A stretch of 8,542 bases of DNA from positions 1 through 8,542 of the forward strand of contig DAOUYQ010000029.1 of NCBI GenBank assembly GCA_030666035.1, written 5' to 3'. This DNA is from Microcaldota archaeon. Its GTDB lineage: Archaea; Micrarchaeota; Micrarchaeia; Anstonellales; Bilamarchaeaceae. Positions 5,281 to 8,542 of this stretch are shown piece after piece (positions within the stretch are counted from its first letter, which is position 1; every line of letters starts with the position of its first letter). The position numbers were made by a program, and so were the translations under genes. Under the pieces are notes generated by a model. It was not told the origin of the DNA, did not search any database, and saw only the letters and a program-made list of their open reading frames with translations.

Positions 5281-5372
5281 TTGGCGATAACAGAGGTCCC
5301 ATACACTATGTTCTTAACGCAGAATTAAAAGCAAACGGAAGCGGTAGGTTTCCACTATTCCGTTAAGTAGGG

Positions 5373-5555
5373 CTATTTTAGTTCTTTTGTCCCAGCTTTT
5401 CGGCAGAACTTTTTGGATTCTTCATCGGAAGGATTTTTTCCAATCCGACAAAATAACGTACAACTCGTTTTAGGTCCCGTACAACCAAATGCAAGAACGA
5501 AACCCGACAAGCGGAGGCTCATACTGTGTAGCTCTGTTATGGTGTTCCGCTCCAT
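5373..5555 (-). pseudogene. Scrambled remnant of a second toxin-antitoxin locus
   Basis: The minus strand holds a 60-codon frame whose end, NPSDEESKKFCRK (about 5388-5426), matches the intact antitoxin tail NPSDEKSEEFYRK. The DNA is also alike over about 43 bp (plus strand 5398-5440 against about 4989-5031). Upstream in the same frame, SGFVLAFGCTG resembles the toxin strand STGFVLVSAIT, and the DNA GGGTTTCGTTCTTG parallels the toxin's GGGCTTTGTTCTTG. Toxin-like then antitoxin-like order is what a deletion between two tandem antitoxin-toxin pairs would leave. The fragment lacks the RHH domain, the Arg-Pro motif and the rest of the toxin, so it is not expected to work as either protein. The toxin-like match is short and less certain than the antitoxin-like one. 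Confidence 0.6.
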
Positions 5556-5616
5556 TCTATATGTTTCGATATTAAGTCGCTAAATGCACGAGCTACACAG
5601 TATGAGAGCAGAACAC
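5518..5616. repeat. Perfect 17-bp inverted repeat with a second interlocked pairing
   Basis: CTCATACTGTGTAGCTC (5518-5534) recurs exactly inverted at 5590-5606, with a 55-bp spacer. A second pair, GTGTTCCGCTC (5542-5552) with GAGCAGAACAC (5606-5616), matches at 10 of 11 positions. The order is A, B, A', B', so the pairings interlock like a pseudoknot. The left arm overlaps the remnant frame. No transposase or target duplication is seen. Confidence 0.65.
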
Positions 5617-5666
5617 GGTGCTTCTGTCCAGGAATAATCCATAGAAGTAGCGTAATCCGGGCCATG

Positions 5667-5708
5667 TTTTCTTGAGCTTATGCTCAAGAGAAGCGACCGA
5701 AGGTCGCT
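5667..5708. other. Two back-to-back hairpins
   Basis: TTTTCTTGAGC (5667-5677) pairs with GCTCAAGAGAA (5682-5692) across loop TTAT as an 11-bp stem with one G-U. Directly after comes AGCGACC-GAA-GGTCGCT (5692-5708), a 7-bp stem with a 3-nt loop. Six of its pairs repeat the acceptor-stem sequence GCGACC/GGTCGC of tRNA-Gly(TCC). Neither stem is followed by a T-run on either strand, so simple terminators are unlikely. The stretch 5556-5731 holds no gene that I can support. Confidence 0.6.
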
Positions 5709-5731
5709 AAGATTATGAAATTTTTTACCAC

Positions 5732-5849
5732 AGCGTAAAACAGCAGCAAACAATTTCAATACGACTCAGATTTGCCTCACGGCAAATACGTCTCATTTTT
5801 TCCCTTAGCCTAAAATATGGAAAACCAAGCAGAACGAGAAGGAAAAAAT
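5732..5849 (-). ncRNA. Structured 3' flank of tRNA-Gly(TCC), copy 2
   Basis: This has the same plan as copy 1 at 637-799. After the discriminator, ATTTTTTCC (minus strand, 5841-5849) is complementary to GGAAAAAAT (5795-5803). The hairpin pairs 5781-5797 with 5758-5776: inner stem ATTTGCC/GGCAAAT, middle GAC/GTC, outer AATG/TATT. Here the loop is only GTGA, a GNRA tetraloop. After 16 nt the box GTTTTACGCT (5732-5741) follows. Differences from copy 1 in the stems are compensated on the opposite arm. Role unknown: trailer structure, independent small RNA or repeat element are all possible. Confidence 0.5.
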
Positions 5850-5919
5850 GCGACCGCCGGGGTTCGAACCCGGGTCATTGGCTTGGAAGGCCAAGATCCT
5901 ACCGCTAGACTACGGTCGC
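5849..5919 (-). tRNA. tRNA-Gly(TCC)
   Basis: Minus-strand cloverleaf: acceptor GCGACCG/CGGTCGC, D arm with AGCGG, anticodon stem TTGGC/GCCAA around CTTCCAA (anticodon TCC, codons GGA/GGG), T arm CCGGG-TTCGAAC-CCCGG, and discriminator A73 (position 5849). CCA is not encoded, and six T residues follow as in the GCC isoacceptor. Acceptor, D arm and T arm are nearly the same as in tRNA-Gly(GCC), so the two genes are probably ancient duplicates. Confidence 0.95.
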
Positions 5920-5951
5920 TAATTTCAGGCAGGGTATTTCATACTTAAGTT

Positions 5952-5968
5952 CCTTTTTTAAATATTGC
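5952..5968. promoter_or_regulatory. Shared divergent promoter core for tRNA-Gly(TCC) and secF
   Basis: CCTTTTTTAAATATT (5952-5966) contains the self-complementary TTTAAA. On the plus strand TTTAAATATT lies about 40-50 bp before secF ATG 6007; on the minus strand TTTAAAAAAGG lies about 35-43 bp before the tRNA 5' end. No other good TATA-like box is seen in the 87-bp gap for either gene, so the same core may serve both directions. Confidence 0.45.
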
Positions 5969-6006
5969 ATATTAATATCCTCTTTGCAATTTTTGAGGTA
6001 TTATAC

Positions 6007-7089
6007 ATGATTCCAAATATTTACAAGGGGGATTATCGTTTACTTGCAATACTCCCGGTATTGCTAATTCTTGTTTCTATCCTGCTCCTCCCAAACCTCA
6101 AATTTGGAGTCGATTTTAGGGGGGGAACCCTCATAACCCTCCAGCTTGATGGCCCATGGGATGCAGAAGCCCTGCAAGCGGACCTCGATTCACATGGCTT
6201 TGATTCATCAGTAAAAGTTTTTGAAGGAAGCATGGGAAATACGGCTGAAATAGAGGTTTCCCAGACTGAGGAAATAGAGGAAGCAGATTCCCTAAAAGAG
6301 CACTTCAACACGCTCCTGGATGAAGTTTCTTTCCTGGAAGCCCAATCCTATGAAGACCCGGAAAAACTCCGGGAATATAATGAGAAGCGGACCGAACTAA
6401 ATGAAATCTCAGACAGGATGTTTGTGCTTGCCGGCTCAAACACCAAAGCGGAGATGCAGCCCAACCTAAACCAGCTCAAGAAGCTCTTTTCTGATGCATA
6501 CCTGAGGGTTTACTCCAGCCACACAGAAAGAATAATGCAGATTGTAGACCAGCATGCTACATATTCTAGCAAGTCTGTAGAAACTGTGAGCCCTGCTCTT
6601 AGCACGCATTTTATTGGGCAGGCCACCACAGTTGTTTTTTACTCAGCAATCCTGAGTGTGATACTCGTATTTTTCTTTTTCCGGGCCCCAGTCCCAAGCC
6701 TTGCAGTCCTTGTAGGCGCATTCAGCGATATAGTAATCGCCCTGGGCGCAATGAGCCTTTTTGGAATCCCGCTTTCGCTCCCTTCCTTTGCAGCCCTCCT
6801 AATGCTTATCGGCTACTCCCTGGATACGGATATCCTCCTTACAATGAGGATTCTCAAGCGGAGAGGGGACCCAAGGGAAAATGCATTCGATGCAATGAAA
6901 ACCGGAATGACGATGAGCATCACAGCAATGGTGGCATTCGCCGCACTTTTTATCCTCGCACTCATTACCCATATCCCAACCTATTATGAAATTTCAGCAG
7001 TTGCACTTGCAGGCCTTGTTGGGGACCTGTTTGCAACCTGGGGCATAAACGCCGTGATGGTTCTGCACTATAAGGAGGCGAGAGGATGA
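6007..7089 (+). CDS. secF: Protein-export membrane protein SecF
   Basis: 360 residues. SecF works with SecD at the Sec translocon, helping pull exported proteins across the membrane with the ion gradient. Visible features: TM1 at about 12-29; the signature GVDFRGG (34-40); a long charged extracytoplasmic region (about 45-190) rich in Glu/Lys helices; the VSPALSTHF segment (194-202) before TM2; then TM2-TM6 (about 205-355) with IGYSLDTDILLTMRI (268-282), the TM4 motif with conserved Asp residues thought to take part in proton movement. ATG 6007 is chosen because GAGGT (5995-5999) precedes it by 7 nt; the frame extends 14 codons upstream into the promoter. The stop overlaps the secD ATG as ATGA. 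It is longer than the roughly 280-300 residues I expect for archaeal SecF, the surplus being in the P1 region. Confidence 0.95.
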   Translation: MIPNIYKGDYRLLAILPVLLILVSILLLPNLKFGVDFRGGTLITLQLDGPWDAEALQADLDSHGFDSSVKVFEGSMGNTAEIEVSQTEEIEEADSLKEHFNTLLDEVSFLEAQSYEDPEKLREYNEKRTELNEISDRMFVLAGSNTKAEMQPNLNQLKKLFSDAYLRVYSSHTERIMQIVDQHATYSSKSVETVSPALSTHFIGQATTVVFYSAILSVILVFFFFRAPVPSLAVLVGAFSDIVIALGAMSLFGIPLSLPSFAALLMLIGYSLDTDILLTMRILKRRGDPRENAFDAMKTGMTMSITAMVAFAALFILALITHIPTYYEISAVALAGLVGDLFATWGINAVMVLHYKEARG

Positions 7090-8542
7090 ATATGCTGAAC
7101 CACAAATACATACTCGCCGGGCTTTTCATCCTTTTTGCATTAGGAATAATATTCTATGCAACATATGCGGGGCTTGTATTGATATTTTCCTTAATTGTCT
7201 TTGGGGCACTCTCAAGCTTCTGGAAAGAAAAAGAACTGAAGCTCCTCGCACTTGCAGCGATAGTACTATTGGCAATATTGAATATGGGATTCAATGGGAT
7301 GAAATTTGGAATTGATTTTAGCGGGGGAACCAGAATCCCAGTACTCCTGGAATCCCCGGCATCCCAATCCACCATGAATGAAATGGTGGATATAATCAAG
7401 AAGAGGGCATCCACATTCGGCCTTACGGAAGTGAAGGTGCGTGCAGTAGGGGACTCCCAGATAAATGTGGAAGTGCCCAGCGGAGACCCCGCGCTTATAG
7501 AATCCGTTGAAAGCCTCCTTTCCCACCAGGGAGTATTCCAGGGAATTGTTGATGGAAAAACCGCTTTGGGAGGGGATGCAATCCTTCCAGGCACAATCCA
7601 GGGAGTTCCCCCCGCATATTTGCAGGGTGCGGATTGGGGAGTCCAGTTCTCAGTAACCAGGGATGGCGCAGAGCATTTTGCCTCAACTGTTGAAGGAAAA
7701 GCCAATTATCCCCTATACATGTACCTGGACCGGCCCACAGACGCAATTGTAATTCTTAGCTGGGAAGAGGCCAGCACTAACCTTGAAATAAAAGACAGGC
7801 AGCTTGCCCACACAGCATTCAAGAAGGCACTGGAGCTTGATACCGGAAACATAACTGCATATATCCATGATGAGCTCAACACCAGTTCCTTAGAGCCTGC
7901 AACAAACAAGACCAAAGCAATAATTTCAATGTCCATGGAACCCCAGGTAGGTTCCCAGCTCGAAGCGCAGGGCTTTACCCTCCTCATAGTAGAAGATGGG
8001 GAAATCTCGCCCACCATCACCCAGATGGCCAGCGGGGAGTTCATTGTTGATGAGTGGAAAGCCGTTGGCCTCCTGTCTTCGCCCACCCTCAACCCTTCAG
8101 TAACAATAGGCACACCTAACTATGGCTACATAATCAGCGGGGGGGCGCAGGGAGCTGGCCAGGAAAGGCAAATGGATGCTTACCAGAAATCCAAGAGCAT
8201 AGAATCCATCCTTAAAGGCGGAGCACTTCCAATCTCAATTTCACTTGGAAGCCGCACTACCATCCCGGCCCCGCTTGGAGAAGAGTTCCTCCGCCTTAGC
8301 ATAATTGGATTGTTCCTTGCATTAATTGCTATTTCGATTCTGGTTTCAATCAGGTACAGGAAAACAAAAATCCTGCTCCCAATCATTGCAATTAGCGTTT
8401 CAGAGCTCATAATCCTGCTCTCAATCCTGGGCTCATTTACAGTTGACCTTGCAGCAATGGCAGGCATCATTGCAGCAATAGGGGTAGGCGTAGATGCCCA
8501 GATTGTAATTACTGATGAGCTCTTAAAGAAGAACCAGGGAAG
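7086..8542 (+). CDS. secD: Protein-export membrane protein SecD (3' end missing)
   Basis: 485 codons are visible and remain open to the right edge. SecD is the partner of SecF; its large external domain is thought to hold emerging chains and prevent backsliding. Seen here: hydrophobic segments at about 8-23, 26-43 and 52-67, the signature GIDFSGGTRI (75-84), a large external domain (about 85-415) including an EVKVRAVGD strand near 120 and the GGALPISISLGSRTTI segment before TM2, then TM helices and the TM4 motif GVGVDAQIVITDE (466-478). Only the last part of TM4 and TM5-6 should lie outside. AAGGAGG (7072-7078) precedes the ATG by 7 nt, and ATGA overlaps the secF stop, so the two are translated together. 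The two hydrophobic segments before the usual TM1 are unusual. Confidence 0.95.
   Translation, partial: MNMLNHKYILAGLFILFALGIIFYATYAGLVLIFSLIVFGALSSFWKEKELKLLALAAIVLLAILNMGFNGMKFGIDFSGGTRIPVLLESPASQSTMNEMVDIIKKRASTFGLTEVKVRAVGDSQINVEVPSGDPALIESVESLLSHQGVFQGIVDGKTALGGDAILPGTIQGVPPAYLQGADWGVQFSVTRDGAEHFASTVEGKANYPLYMYLDRPTDAIVILSWEEASTNLEIKDRQLAHTAFKKALELDTGNITAYIHDELNTSSLEPATNKTKAIISMSMEPQVGSQLEAQGFTLLIVEDGEISPTITQMASGEFIVDEWKAVGLLSSPTLNPSVTIGTPNYGYIISGGAQGAGQERQMDAYQKSKSIESILKGGALPISISLGSRTTIPAPLGEEFLRLSIIGLFLALIAISILVSIRYRKTKILLPIIAISVSELIILLSILGSFTVDLAAMAGIIAAIGVGVDAQIVITDELLKKNQG

Noticed and set aside
5219..5302. N-terminal extension of the antitoxin to position 5302
   Set aside because: The added residues come from the AT-rich promoter, and GGTGAG is correctly placed for ATG 5218.
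5630..5645. GGAATAATCC on the plus strand resembling the antitoxin tail DNA
   Set aside because: Only about ten bases match and the flanks do not; an inverted third copy of the antitoxin is not supported.
7154..8470. Several minus-strand open frames of 83-183 codons opposite secD
   Set aside because: They are antisense shadows of secD, which is open across the whole stretch with strong motif matches; none has a ribosome binding site or family feature.
1..8542. CRISPR array, transposase, integrase or rRNA
   Set aside because: No regularly spaced repeats, no transposase or integrase frame and no rRNA-like sequence were found on either strand.

Overview
This window looks archaeal. The evidence is: TTTAAA/TTTTATA-type boxes about 25-45 bp before starts with several near-leaderless genes; tRNA genes without an encoded CCA; a tRNA-Thr with discriminator U73; a geranylgeranyl-reductase-family flavoprotein of the kind that saturates archaeal lipids; and the archaeal gene order secF-secD with archaeal-type TM4 motifs. 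The lineage cannot be fixed from this window. The compact layout and several unrecognised proteins would fit a small-genome archaeon, but that is inference.

Layout. (1) 1-870, minus strand: a possible gene start leaving the left edge, a small helical hypothetical protein, then tRNA-Gly(GCC) with a structured 3' flank. (2) 983-4099, plus strand: a 471-residue coiled-coil/membrane protein of unknown function, a geranylgeranyl reductase family flavoprotein and a 163-residue hypothetical. (3) 4110-4584, minus strand: tRNA-Ser(CGA), tRNA-Thr(CGT) 4 bp further on, then a small cysteine-rich lipoprotein. (4) 4647-5218, minus strand: a complete RHH antitoxin/MazF-PemK toxin pair, followed upstream by a scrambled remnant of a second such pair. 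(5) About 5500-5849: a gene-free, hairpin-rich stretch that includes a second structured flank behind tRNA-Gly(TCC). (6) 5850-8542: tRNA-Gly(TCC) and the secF-secD operon diverge from one small promoter region; secD runs off the right edge.

How parts work together. SecF and SecD form the membrane complex that assists late steps of Sec export. The 97-residue lipoprotein is a plausible Sec substrate. The reductase probably acts on isoprenoid lipids of the same membrane. The antitoxin and toxin form an autoregulated pair.

The strongest candidate for something undescribed is the pair of homologous structured elements immediately 3' of the two tRNA-Gly genes (637-799 and 5732-5849). They share a hairpin whose two arms differ between copies by compensating base changes, a second outer pairing beginning at the tRNA discriminator, and a common downstream box. 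The 45-bp length difference lies almost wholly in the hairpin loop. This pattern suggests selection on an RNA (or DNA) fold rather than on a protein.
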